The notes beneath the pieces were generated by a model. That model ran no database searches. It was not told where the DNA came from and saw nothing but the letters and a program-made list of their open reading frames with translations. 64,000 nt of DNA, taken from NCBI RefSeq assembly GCF_024218775.1, contig NZ_CP100404.1, positions 1,426,001 to 1,490,000 on the forward strand. Reading direction: 5' to 3'. This document shows, one piece after another, positions 53,597 to 61,495 of the stretch. This stretch comes from Haloarcula marina. Its GTDB lineage: Archaea; Halobacteriota; Halobacteria; Halobacteriales; Haloarculaceae. The first letter of the stretch is position 1, and every line of letters begins with the position of its first letter. Both the position numbers and the translations under genes were made by a program.

Positions 53597-53676
53597 ACCT
53601 CCGGATAGCGGTGGCGCAGTTAAAGACCTTACTGCGTCGGGATACGGGACTGAGAAATGCGGGTCGCGGCGGCCGG

Positions 53677-54459
53677 TTACTCTTCGTCTTCGGGTTGGTC
53701 TTCGTCCTCGTCCTCGTCCTCGCTCTCGTCGGCCAGCAGGTCGGCCTCGGCGAGGTGGTCCGCCTTCTCCTCGTCGGAGAGTTCGCGGAACATCTCCGTC
53801 TCGGTGTCGATGACGGCGATGCCGATGCCCTCCGGCGAGAGTTCGTTGTCGTTGACCGACGCCAGCGCGGCCAAAGCCAGGTCGACGCCCGCGTCCAGGT
53901 CCATCTCCTCGTCGTAGTGCGCTTCGAGGTAGTCGCGGATATCGCCGCGGTCCGCGCCGACTGCGAGGGCCTTCCACTCGTAGGGCGTCCCCGAGGGGTC
54001 AGTCTCGTAGAGGCGGGGTTCGCCGTCGGCGATACCGGCGATGATGAGGGCGACGCCGAACGGGCGCGCGCCGCCGACCTGCGTGTACTGCTGGATGTAG
54101 TCGGTAATCTCCTTCGTCAGCGTCTCGACGCCGACGGGTTCGCCGTAGCGGAGTTGGTTGACCTGGGCCTGTCGGCGGGCGAAGTCGATGAGTTGGCGGG
54201 CGTCGGCGACGTGGCCCGCCGAGGCGATGCCGATGTGGTCGTCGGCCTTGTGAATCTTCTCGACAGAAGACCGCTCCATCAGCGGGGAGCGGATACGCTT
54301 ATCGACGGCCAGCACCACGCCGTCCTTCGTTCGGATACCGATGCTCGCTGTGCCGCGCTTGACCGCTTCGCGGGCGTACTCCACCTGATAGAGGCGGCCG
54401 TCCGGAGAGAAGATAGTAATCCCGCGGTCGTACGCCTGTTGTTGGTTTTGTCCCTGCAT
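53677..54459 (-). CDS. psmA: 20S proteasome alpha subunit
   Basis: A 260-aa subunit that forms the outer rings of the proteasome and gates entry. The N-terminal family signature YDRGITIFSPDGRLYQVEYA is complete and intact. The C-terminus is a very acidic tail (about 15 Glu/Asp residues), common in haloarchaea. It starts 2 nt after the rnp2 stop codon. Confidence 0.95.
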   Translation of the reverse strand: MQGQNQQQAYDRGITIFSPDGRLYQVEYAREAVKRGTASIGIRTKDGVVLAVDKRIRSPLMERSSVEKIHKADDHIGIASAGHVADARQLIDFARRQAQVNQLRYGEPVGVETLTKEITDYIQQYTQVGGARPFGVALIIAGIADGEPRLYETDPSGTPYEWKALAVGADRGDIRDYLEAHYDEEMDLDAGVDLALAALASVNDNELSPEGIGIAVIDTETEMFRELSDEEKADHLAEADLLADESEDEDEDEDQPEDEE

Positions 54460-54461
54460 AG

Positions 54462-54941
54462 TTATCGGAAATCGAGGTCTGTCGCGCCCACGAACGCCCC
54501 GTCGGTACGCACGTCGACCCGGGTTCCTCGGGCGACGGCGTGGCGGTCTGCGTTGTCGAACACGACGTGTCTCTGGTCGGATGGTTCCGCCGGGCCGCGT
54601 ATATATTTTTCTTCACAGGCGCGCACGGTCCCGCTCGTTCCGGCTACGCGCAGACCGACCTCGTGGCCGTCGACGGCGTCGATACACGCGATTGCGGCGC
54701 GTGCCTCGTCGGTGTGGCCGCGCCGGACGCGGACGATGGCGTGACCGCTTCCATCGGCGTGGGAAAAGCGAAGGAGTCGCACGTCGGCGTCGGCACTGCC
54801 CGTATCGCCCAACAGATTCTGTGCGGCGTACCAGAGTTCGCGCTGGAACGCCCGTCGGTCGAGTTCGGCGTCGGGCCACGTCTCGACGGCGACGGCGAGG
54901 TACCGCCAGCGCGGTTGGAGGTGCTTCGGGAGGTGTTTCAT
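54462..54941 (-). CDS. rnp2: RNase P protein component 2 (Pop5)
   Basis: A 159-aa archaeal Pop5 homologue, part of the RNase P holoenzyme that matures tRNA 5' ends. It begins MKHLPKHLQPRWRYLAVAVE, a hallmark segment, and has the central LLGDTGSADADVRLLRF. The C-terminal 40 residues extend beyond the usual core. It precedes psmA with a 2-nt gap. Confidence 0.93.
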   Translation of the reverse strand: MKHLPKHLQPRWRYLAVAVETWPDAELDRRAFQRELWYAAQNLLGDTGSADADVRLLRFSHADGSGHAIVRVRRGHTDEARAAIACIDAVDGHEVGLRVAGTSGTVRACEEKYIRGPAEPSDQRHVVFDNADRHAVARGTRVDVRTDGAFVGATDLDFR

Positions 54942-55049
54942 CGAGTGCCTCCGGTCGGTGACTGTCCCATACTCACCGTTCGGACGGGCGTGTGAAGAAG
55001 CGATTGGTGCGCGGACGGCGATTCGCGGACGCTGACGCGGCGCGCTCGG

Positions 55050-55304
55050 TCAGCAGAGCGGCGACCCGATACGGGTGGCGCTGTCGTCCTGGTCGGTGGT
55101 TCGGCCCGCCTCGGTGACCCTCGGGGGCCGAACGAGCAAGTACCCCGACGCCAACACCATCCCGGCCGTCACGGCGGCGACGAACGGGTCGCCGCACAGC
55201 AGCGCCGGACCGGTGAGGCCGACGACGAGGACGAACCCGCCCGCGACGACGGCCGGGAGCGACCCGACGACGAGGCCACCGAACGGAGATTGCCGCACCC
55301 ACAT
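55050..55304 (-). CDS. Small membrane protein in the RNase P cluster
   Basis: An 84-aa protein with two hydrophobic helices (about residues 8-33 and 37-58) and an acidic tail. No named family is recognised. The reading frame has haloarchaeal composition and sits between rnp3 and rnp2 on the same strand, which supports it. It could be a lineage-specific insertion in the cluster. Confidence 0.5.
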   Translation of the reverse strand: MWVRQSPFGGLVVGSLPAVVAGGFVLVVGLTGPALLCGDPFVAAVTAGMVLASGYLLVRPPRVTEAGRTTDQDDSATRIGSPLC

Positions 55305-55364
55305 CTCTGTACATCTGCCACCATCTTCGAAAACCTCCCTCGATCAGTCGTCCGAGCGACGGAA

Positions 55365-56060
55365 TCAGCCGTCGTCCTCGATGCAGACGCCCGGTTCGAC
55401 GAACGATTCGTCCGCTATCTCGCGGTTTCGTTCGGCCAATTCCCCCCACGCGCGCAGTCCCGTCCGAACTTGTTCGGCGGAGAACCCGACCGTCTCGCCG
55501 AGCGCGACCAGTTCGCGGGGCGCGCGCAGTTCGAGGTGGCTTCGCGGGTCGGCGCTCACCACGTAGGGCGCGTCGGCGTCGAAGACGAGTTCCCGGAGTT
55601 TGCGGAGGCCTTGGAGCGCCCTGACTCTGCTCCCGCCGTTCGATTGCATGACCGACCGAAACGAGAACTCGACGTGGACGCCGTTCTCGGCGGCGGCGGC
55701 CGCCAAGACGTGGTTGAAGTCGCCGTCCCCGCGCATCGGATGGGCGAGTACGTCGACGGCGGGCGTCTCGACGGCGAAGCGGTTGAGCGCGCGGTCGCCG
55801 CCGTGGACGGCGACGACGGTCCGCTCCGAGCGGTGGTTGCCGACGAGGCCGCGGGCCTGCGAAACGTCGTCGGCCCTGACTTCGACGCCCGTCGCCACGT
55901 CGATGTCGTACTCGTCGGTTATCGCGTCGGCGTCGTAGTCGGGCATCTCGTCGCCGTGGTTCCGGACGACGAGGCCGTCGAAACCGTATTCCGCGGCGGT
56001 GAGCGCCTGCCGCGCGACGGTGCTGTCGCCGTCCGGATGCGCGTGGACGGCCTCGTACAT
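55365..56060 (-). CDS. rnp3: RNase P protein component 3 (Rpp30)
   Basis: A 231-aa PHP-fold protein. The segment YEAVHAHPDGDSTVARQ at the N-terminus, VVAVHGGDRALNRFAVE and DVLAHPMRGDGDFNHV match archaeal Rpp30, which partners Pop5 in RNase P. ATG at 56060 overlaps the upstream TGA as TGATG. Confidence 0.93.
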   Translation of the reverse strand: MYEAVHAHPDGDSTVARQALTAAEYGFDGLVVRNHGDEMPDYDADAITDEYDIDVATGVEVRADDVSQARGLVGNHRSERTVVAVHGGDRALNRFAVETPAVDVLAHPMRGDGDFNHVLAAAAAENGVHVEFSFRSVMQSNGGSRVRALQGLRKLRELVFDADAPYVVSADPRSHLELRAPRELVALGETVGFSAEQVRTGLRAWGELAERNREIADESFVEPGVCIEDDG

Positions 56061-56485
56061 CACAACTCGTCGAGGAGTGCGCGGGCGTTCTCGACGGCTT
56101 TCTCCCGCTTGGCCGGGTACGCCTCGACTTTCGCTCGCATCGTGATGCCGTCGCCGCGACGGACGTCGCCGCCGAAGGCGGCCTGCTTGTCGAAGGTGAG
56201 AAAGAACGAGCAGTTGTCGTCGACCCGGTCGTCGAGTTCCGCCTTCACCGTGTCGATGTCGTCCATCGCCGCCACCTGCGAGAGCACGTGGCGAACGTCG
56301 TCGGCGTTCTCGACGCGCGCCGAGAGGACCACGATGCGGTCGCCGTAGTGGCCCTCGCTGGTCGCCCGCTCCACTTCGTACTCCTCGGGCAGGAACGTGC
56401 GGAGCGCTTGCTCGACGCGCTTCTCGTCCTCCGTCGCGTAGCAGAACGTCCGGACGTCGACGTAGTGGAACGGGACCGACGACAT
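56060..56485 (-). CDS. Predicted RNA-binding protein, exosome-associated type (COG1325)
   Basis: A 141-aa protein beginning MSSVPFHYVDVRTFCYATEDE, with an alpha/beta fold ending in a helical RNA-binding-like segment AKREKAVENARALL. The family is conserved in archaea next to RNase P and exosome genes. The overlap with rnp3 makes co-translation likely. Its RNA target is unknown. Confidence 0.82.
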   Translation of the reverse strand: MSSVPFHYVDVRTFCYATEDEKRVEQALRTFLPEEYEVERATSEGHYGDRIVVLSARVENADDVRHVLSQVAAMDDIDTVKAELDDRVDDNCSFFLTFDKQAAFGGDVRRGDGITMRAKVEAYPAKREKAVENARALLDEL

Positions 56486-56494
56486 TTCGGGGCG

Positions 56495-56683
56495 TTACTC
56501 TTCGTCCTCGACGGCTTCGAGACTGTCCTCGGAGACGCCCTGTTCCTGTCCGTCCTCGAAGGAGACGGTGTAGTTTGCGTCGCCGAACATCGTCTCGACG
56601 ACCTGCGTGACCGTCCCTTCTTCGCCGTCGTAGTCGCTGTGCTCGTCGTGCAGAATGACCGTATCGTCTTCTTCGAATGCCAT
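56495..56683 (-). CDS. Small DUF1918-like protein
   Basis: A 62-aa acidic protein that looks like an SH3-like barrel: MAFEEDDTVILHDEHSDYDGEEGTVTQV at the start, then FGDANYTVSFEDGQ. Start ATG 56683. It precedes the COG1325-like gene by 9 nt. Function unknown; the context suggests an RNA-linked role. Confidence 0.75.
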   Translation of the reverse strand: MAFEEDDTVILHDEHSDYDGEEGTVTQVVETMFGDANYTVSFEDGQEQGVSEDSLEAVEDEE

Positions 56684-56896
56684 ACCCGGCGCTACTGTAC
56701 GACCGCTCAAAAATGGTCTGATTCCGTTCGCGGGCGTGGCCACGCGCCGACGTCGGGCGGTGTCTCCTCGCGAGTACGGTGTCGAAGGGTTATAGTGAAT
56801 CTCACACGAACCCGAGTGCATGAACGGTTCGTCTCCGCCCCTCCGGTCGCGGTCTCCGTCGCGGCGTCGCAGGTGTGATTCGCGCGCCGGACACCG

Positions 56897-57457
56897 ATGA
56901 CCACTGTCGACGACCTGTGGTATCTCGCCGACGTGGCGAGTCAGCAGGCCGAGCAGACGTACCACGACCTGACCGAGCGTCACGACGGATTCGTCGAGTT
57001 CACGCGACATCGGCGCGTGCCGCGGCCGCGCTTCCGGCACGTCGCCGAGGCCGCCCGCGACCACGGCGCGCCGTACGGGGCGCACACGCTCGCCTACAAG
57101 CCCTCGGGCGAACTCCTCCTCGTCCGTCACGAGGGGGTCGACAAGTGGGTGCTCCCCGGCGGCGAACTCGACGCTGGCGAGACGCTCCACGAGGCCGCGC
57201 TCCGCGAACTCGGCGAGGAAGGGGGCATCGAGGCGACCATCGAAGGCCTCGGGATGCTCGGCCGCGTCGAGTTCTACTGCGACGGCAACGATACGTGGGG
57301 CGTCCTCCCCGTCTTCGAGGCGCGGGCCGAGACGACGGAGGTCGCCATTCGAGACCCGGACCACGAGATAAGCGACGCTCGCTGGTTCACGGCGTTACCC
57401 GAGGACACGCGGGACCGCGACGAGATTCTGCGCTGGCGCGACAGACGGTTTCGCTGA
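56897..57457 (+). CDS. NUDIX hydrolase
   Basis: A 186-aa protein. The Nudix box is GGELDAGETLHEAALRELGEEGG, matching GX5EX7REUXEEXGU. The 55 residues before it are a helical N-terminal extension. NUDIX enzymes hydrolyse nucleoside diphosphate derivatives; this one cannot be assigned a substrate. The 3' end carries a 20-bp duplication spanning its stop codon. Confidence 0.88.
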   Translation: MTTVDDLWYLADVASQQAEQTYHDLTERHDGFVEFTRHRRVPRPRFRHVAEAARDHGAPYGAHTLAYKPSGELLLVRHEGVDKWVLPGGELDAGETLHEAALRELGEEGGIEATIEGLGMLGRVEFYCDGNDTWGVLPVFEARAETTEVAIRDPDHEISDARWFTALPEDTRDRDEILRWRDRRFR

Positions 57458-57487
57458 GTCTACGAACGTTTCGCTGAGTCTACGAAC
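57448..57487. repeat. 20-bp tandem duplication at two convergent stop codons
   Basis: GTTTCGCTGAGTCTACGAAC occurs at 57448-57467 and again at 57468-57487. The first copy contains the NUDIX stop TGA (57455-57457) and the second copy contains the stop of the convergent small gene (57480-57482). Such a direct repeat fits slipped replication. Confidence 0.9.
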
Positions 57488-57761
57488 GGCGCGCGGGGAC
57501 CTTCTCTCTGGCCGTCGACTTCGCTTTCTCGACGAACGGCGCGGCGACGGTCCACTCGTCGTCTGCCTTCGACTTCGCGCGCTTGACGACCGGCGCGGCC
57601 GTCGCCCACTTCTCGCCGACGATAGCGCCGACGAACGCGCCCACGCTGGCCCCGGTACTGGCCGCGCCGCGACTGAACAACCCGCCGATTGCCCCGCCGA
57701 TAGCCCCGCCGACGGCCGCGTACTTCGCCCTGTTGACCACTCTGCTGATTCGTTCTCGCAT
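57480..57761 (-). CDS. Small glycine-zipper membrane protein
   Basis: A 93-aa protein with a Gly/Ala-rich hydrophobic stretch (AAVGGAIGGAIGGLF and ASVGAFVGAIVGE), flanked by Arg/Lys-rich ends. The ATG at 57761 is preceded by a TATA word GTTTATC at 57789-57795, 28-34 nt upstream. I do not recognise a family. It could be a small envelope protein. Confidence 0.6.
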   Translation of the reverse strand: MRERISRVVNRAKYAAVGGAIGGAIGGLFSRGAASTGASVGAFVGAIVGEKWATAAPVVKRAKSKADDEWTVAAPFVEKAKSTAREKVPARRS

Positions 57762-57816
57762 ACCGTAATTATCGCCGTTCAGATAGATAAACGTAACTGC
57801 CGACTGACCCGACCCG

Positions 57817-58641
57817 TCACTCCGGGCCGAAGGACTTCCCTTGCCGCGCGTCGGCGTCGAGACGCCGCACCGTCGCCCGGGCGTTGCTCGCGTCGTAGCC
57901 GAACAGGACAGAGTGGCCATACTCGGCGGCGACTTCGGTCGCCTTCGCCAGGTCGTCGATGTCCACGTCCACGGCGTACAGTTCGATACTGAACCGCGTC
58001 GAGAGGCGGTCACGGAATCCCTTCGCCAGTATCTCCAGCCAGTAGGTCGTCGAGTAGGCCATGTCGTAGATGGGGACGACGAACTCGTCGACGTACTCGG
58101 CGACGGCGTCTACGTCCACGCCGGTTCGCGCTTCGAGGTGGCCGGGATAGGGGTCGGGGTACACCGTCAGGTAGAGGTCGCCGGGCACGCGTTCGCGGGC
58201 GTTCGCGACGAATTCGGTGATGACGTTCGTCCGCCACGCGCCCCAGTCGTCGAACTCGCTCTCGGCGAACCGCTGTTCACAGCGGTCACAGTGGCAGTAC
58301 TCTTCGCGGGGAAAGCCCACGTCGTCGAGACGCACGTCCTCGTTGACCGCGGCGGCTTCCTCGATGATGTCGAGCAGTCCCTCCCGGTAGCGGTCGTGCG
58401 TCGGGCAGACGTACGTCCAGTCGAAATAGGGTTCGTTCCGGGTGGCGGCGGTCCCCTCGTCGTCGAACGCGAGGAGTTCCTCCTCGCCCTCGACGGCGTT
58501 GTCGCCGAAACAGGACACCATATTCACCGCGTCGGCGACGGGTTCGGCGGCCCGGCCGGTGACGTCTTTCACCTCGTAGAACGCCCGGTCGAACTCCGAC
58601 CACCGGGTCTCCTCCTCGTTGCGCGTGACGACGCCGTACAT
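57817..58641 (-). CDS. Haloarchaeal protein with TIM-barrel-like glycosidase features
   Basis: A 274-aa protein. Segments CPTHDRYREGLLDII and DVGFPREEYCHCDRCEQRF resemble the CxCxxC and similar signatures of glycoside hydrolase-like TIM barrels, where the cysteines often bind zinc. Later segments YLTVYPDPYPGHLEAR and DEFVVPIYDMAYSTTYWLE fit barrel strands. No signal peptide, so it should act in the cytoplasm. The enzymatic identity is unknown. It is followed downstream by the glycine-zipper gene. Confidence 0.65.
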   Translation of the reverse strand: MYGVVTRNEEETRWSEFDRAFYEVKDVTGRAAEPVADAVNMVSCFGDNAVEGEEELLAFDDEGTAATRNEPYFDWTYVCPTHDRYREGLLDIIEEAAAVNEDVRLDDVGFPREEYCHCDRCEQRFAESEFDDWGAWRTNVITEFVANARERVPGDLYLTVYPDPYPGHLEARTGVDVDAVAEYVDEFVVPIYDMAYSTTYWLEILAKGFRDRLSTRFSIELYAVDVDIDDLAKATEVAAEYGHSVLFGYDASNARATVRRLDADARQGKSFGPE

Positions 58642-58721
58642 GGGGACGGCTTAGTCGCTACTGCGGGTAAGGGTTCTGAAAAGGGTGGTCGGAAGGGCGG
58701 TTCGACTGAGGAAACTCGGCC

Positions 58722-58790
58722 TCACTTCTTGACGAAGTAGACGAGGGCGAGGGCGGCGATAGCGGTCAGGGCGATGAGCTTTTTCGACAT
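58722..58790 (-). CDS. Very small membrane protein (22 aa)
   Basis: MSKKLIALTAIAALALVYFVKK is one positively framed membrane helix with two basic residues at each end. It lies in the gap between the cysteine-rich barrel gene and the tungstate-binding protein gene. No Shine-Dalgarno is obvious. It may be a genuine microprotein or chance; the clean start, helix and stop favour real. Confidence 0.4.
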   Translation of the reverse strand: MSKKLIALTAIAALALVYFVKK

Positions 58791-58899
58791 CGTTTCATTT
58801 GTCGTCCAGCGTGGTTAAAGAACTGTCGGCAGAGTCGAAGATGTGGCACGGTTCGCGCACACCCAAACACGGAAATGTGCTACTTGCCAACCACGGAGT

Positions 58900-59784
58900 A
58901 TGGACGGCCAGTCCCGTCGTGCGGTCCTCGCGGCGCTCGGTAGCGCCGGTGCGGCCGCCGTCGCCGGATGCGTCGGCACGGGGCAGCGACGCGTCCGAAC
59001 GCTCGTCGCGGGGAGTCTGCAAGCCGCCGCGAGCGAGACGCTCCAGCGACGGACGGGCCCGGAACTGGCCGTCGAGGCCCACGGGTCGGTCCACGCCGCG
59101 CGACTCGTCGCCGAGGGCAAGCGCGACCCGGACGTGTTGGCGCTCGCGGACCCGGCGCTGTTCGACCGCCTCCTGTCGACCCCGTGGTATGCCGTCGTCG
59201 CGAGCAACGAACTCGCACTGGCGTACAACCCCGAGACGTCCGGCGGGCGAATCGTCCGCGACGCCGAGACGTGGACCGCGCCGCTGACTCGCGCGGACGT
59301 GTCGCTCGGTCGCACCGACCCCGACTTGGACCCGCTCGGCTACCGGACTCGCTTCGCGCTGGAACTGGCGGGCAAGCGACAGGACCGCCCCGAACTCGCC
59401 GCGGCGGTCCTCCGCCCGGACCAGCGCTACCCGGAGACGCAACTGCTCGCGCAGTTCGAGACCGGGAGCATCGACGCCGCGTTCGTCTACCGGAGCATGG
59501 CCGTCGAACGGGGGTATCCGTACCGCAGTCTTCCTCCTGCGGTCAACCTCGGCGACCCTAAACACGCCGAGACGTACGCAACAGTACAGTACGAACTCCC
59601 CGACGGAACCGTCGCCCGCGGCGCGCCCATCGAGTACGCGGCGACGCGGCGCGCGGACGACGGAGCGACTGTGGCGGTGTTCGAGACAGTGCTCGCGGGC
59701 GAGTGGGTGCGACAGCACGGCTTTACCGCCCGCGACGAATATCCGCGCATGGAGGGCGATGTCCCGAACGGCGTCGGAGGCTGA
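58900..59784 (+). CDS. Molybdate/tungstate-type ABC substrate-binding lipoprotein
   Basis: A 294-aa protein. The N-terminus SRRAVLAALGSAGAAAVAGC has a Tat-type twin-arginine and a lipobox, as usual for haloarchaeal binding proteins. The mature part has the type II periplasmic fold (DVLALADPALFD, LSLGRTDPDLDPLGYRT-like block) of WtpA/ModA proteins. A permease overlaps its 3' end by 26 nt. Proximity to Mo-cofactor genes supports the anion assignment. Confidence 0.85.
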   Translation: MDGQSRRAVLAALGSAGAAAVAGCVGTGQRRVRTLVAGSLQAAASETLQRRTGPELAVEAHGSVHAARLVAEGKRDPDVLALADPALFDRLLSTPWYAVVASNELALAYNPETSGGRIVRDAETWTAPLTRADVSLGRTDPDLDPLGYRTRFALELAGKRQDRPELAAAVLRPDQRYPETQLLAQFETGSIDAAFVYRSMAVERGYPYRSLPPAVNLGDPKHAETYATVQYELPDGTVARGAPIEYAATRRADDGATVAVFETVLAGEWVRQHGFTARDEYPRMEGDVPNGVGG

Positions 59785-60559
59785 GGCGACGGCCCGCCAC
59801 GGGCCGGTCGAGATTCGCCACCTCGTCCCGGTTCTCGGCGCGGTGTTACTCCTGTACTTCGTCGTTCCGGTCGCCGTCCTCGTGGTGACGTACTCGCCGA
59901 TGGCACTGGCGGACCTGACCGCGGGGTACGTCGTCGACGCGGCGGTCACGTCGCTGGTCGCCGCGCTGGTCAGCACGGCGCTCGCGTTCGCCTTCGGTCT
60001 CCCCCTCGCGTACTGGCTCTCGCGGAGCGACCACGTCCTCGCGACGGTGGCGCTCGGCGTCGTCGTCCTCCCCCTCGTCCTCCCGCCGGTGGTCAGCGGG
60101 ATGCTCCTCCTCACGGTAATCGGGCCGGGCGGACTGGGCGGGTTGACGGACCTCCGCCTGACCCGGTCGCTGGTCGGCGTCGTCGCGGCCCAGACGTTCG
60201 TCGCCGCGCCCTTCTTCGTCGTCACGGTGAAGGCGGCGTTCGACGGCGTGGACAGCCACTTCGAGGAGGCCGCTCGGTCGCTCGGCCGGAGTTGGCCGGA
60301 GACGATGCGCTCGGTGACGGTGCCGCTCGCGAAACCCGGTATCGTCGCCGGTCTCGTCCTCACGTTCGCCCGCGCGATGGGCGAGTTCGGCGCGACGATG
60401 ATGCTGGCGTACTACCCGCGGACGCTCCCGGTCCAGATTTGGGCGTCGTTCATCGCTAACGGACTGGACGCGGCCCTGCCCGTGGCCGTCGTCCTGCTGA
60501 GCGTCGCGATAGGCACGCTCCTCGTCGTCCACGCGATGCGCGCGACGCCGTGGCGCTAG
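59759..60559 (+). CDS. Molybdate/tungstate-type ABC permease
   Basis: A 266-aa permease with about six helices. The EAA loop is FEEAARSLGRSWPETMRSVTVP. It resembles WtpB/ModB permeases; the RAMGEFGATMMLAYYPRTLP segment is a strong marker of molybdate/sulfate-type permeases. The usual ATPase gene does not follow; a convergent gene overlaps by 4 nt instead. Confidence 0.9.
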   Translation: MSRTASEAEATARHGPVEIRHLVPVLGAVLLLYFVVPVAVLVVTYSPMALADLTAGYVVDAAVTSLVAALVSTALAFAFGLPLAYWLSRSDHVLATVALGVVVLPLVLPPVVSGMLLLTVIGPGGLGGLTDLRLTRSLVGVVAAQTFVAAPFFVVTVKAAFDGVDSHFEEAARSLGRSWPETMRSVTVPLAKPGIVAGLVLTFARAMGEFGATMMLAYYPRTLPVQIWASFIANGLDAALPVAVVLLSVAIGTLLVVHAMRATPWR

Positions 60560-61386
60560 GGCCGGTCGTGGGCCCAGAACTCGCCGTCGACGGTCACTTC
60601 CTTCTTGAACAGCGGGACCTCCTCTTTCAGGCGGTTGATGCCGTCCTCGACGGTGCGGAACGCCTCGCCGCGGTGGCCCGCTAACACGACGACGAACACG
60701 ATGTCCTCACCAGCCTCGACGACGCCGGTCTTGTGGTGGAGACGGACGGTGTAGACACCCTCGCGCGATTCGAGGTCTGTCTTGAGAGCGGCCATCCGCT
60801 CGGCGGCCACCTCGTCGTAGCGCTCGAACTCCAGATACTCCGTGGGCCGGTCGTCGGGGTCGTCCTTCGCGCGGACGCGGCCCGTGAACGTCGCGATGGC
60901 CCCGGCGCGGTCCTCGTCGGCCGACTGTTTGACCGCTTCGACTAACGTCTCGAGCGTGACGTACGGGTCTCGGTCGTGGAGGGCGTCGAGAATCGCGTCG
61001 AGGTCGGCGCTCCCGCCGTCCTCGAAACGGGCGAGGACGGGGTCCGCCGCGTCGCGGTCGCCCAAGACGACCTTCGGAATCGCGGCGTCGCTGTACCCTT
61101 CGACGAACGCGTAGTCGTAGCGCGGCGCGAGGGCGTCGAGCGTCTCCGTGAGCGTCCGGGACTCGCCGGTCGCGAACCACTCGCCGTCGTCGGTGAGCGC
61201 CACCGTCTCTGCGGCCCCGGCGGCCCGATGGCGGGCGGTGTCTTTTCCATCTGTGTCCACCGCCGGCGCGTGCGTGCAGTGTTTGACCGTCGCGACCCGC
61301 GCGGACGCCGAACAGCGGTCGACCAGTCGCTCTACGAGAGTCGTCTTCCCCGCGTCCGAGTGGCCAGCGATACCGAGCACCTGCAT
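60556..61386 (-). CDS. moaE: MobB-MoaE fusion protein
   Basis: A 276-aa protein. Residues 1-145 are MobB-like: P-loop GIAGHSDAGKTTLVERL and a VKHCTHAP switch segment. Residues about 150-276 are MoaE, the large subunit of molybdopterin synthase, with HHKTGVV and the catalytic FKKEVTVDGEFW block. Thus a single protein for two steps of Mo-cofactor assembly: pterin sulfuration and (through MobB) GTP-dependent cofactor handling. The ATG at 61386 starts MQVLGIAGHS. Confidence 0.92.
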   Translation of the reverse strand: MQVLGIAGHSDAGKTTLVERLVDRCSASARVATVKHCTHAPAVDTDGKDTARHRAAGAAETVALTDDGEWFATGESRTLTETLDALAPRYDYAFVEGYSDAAIPKVVLGDRDAADPVLARFEDGGSADLDAILDALHDRDPYVTLETLVEAVKQSADEDRAGAIATFTGRVRAKDDPDDRPTEYLEFERYDEVAAERMAALKTDLESREGVYTVRLHHKTGVVEAGEDIVFVVVLAGHRGEAFRTVEDGINRLKEEVPLFKKEVTVDGEFWAHDRP

Positions 61387-61495
61387 ACGTCCCCGATTCC
61401 GACCGCGGCTACGTATGTGTTCGCATCGTGACCCCATCTCACACCTAACTAGTTGGCCAACAATCGGATGCAAGGAACACCCATCCAGTGCTCGC

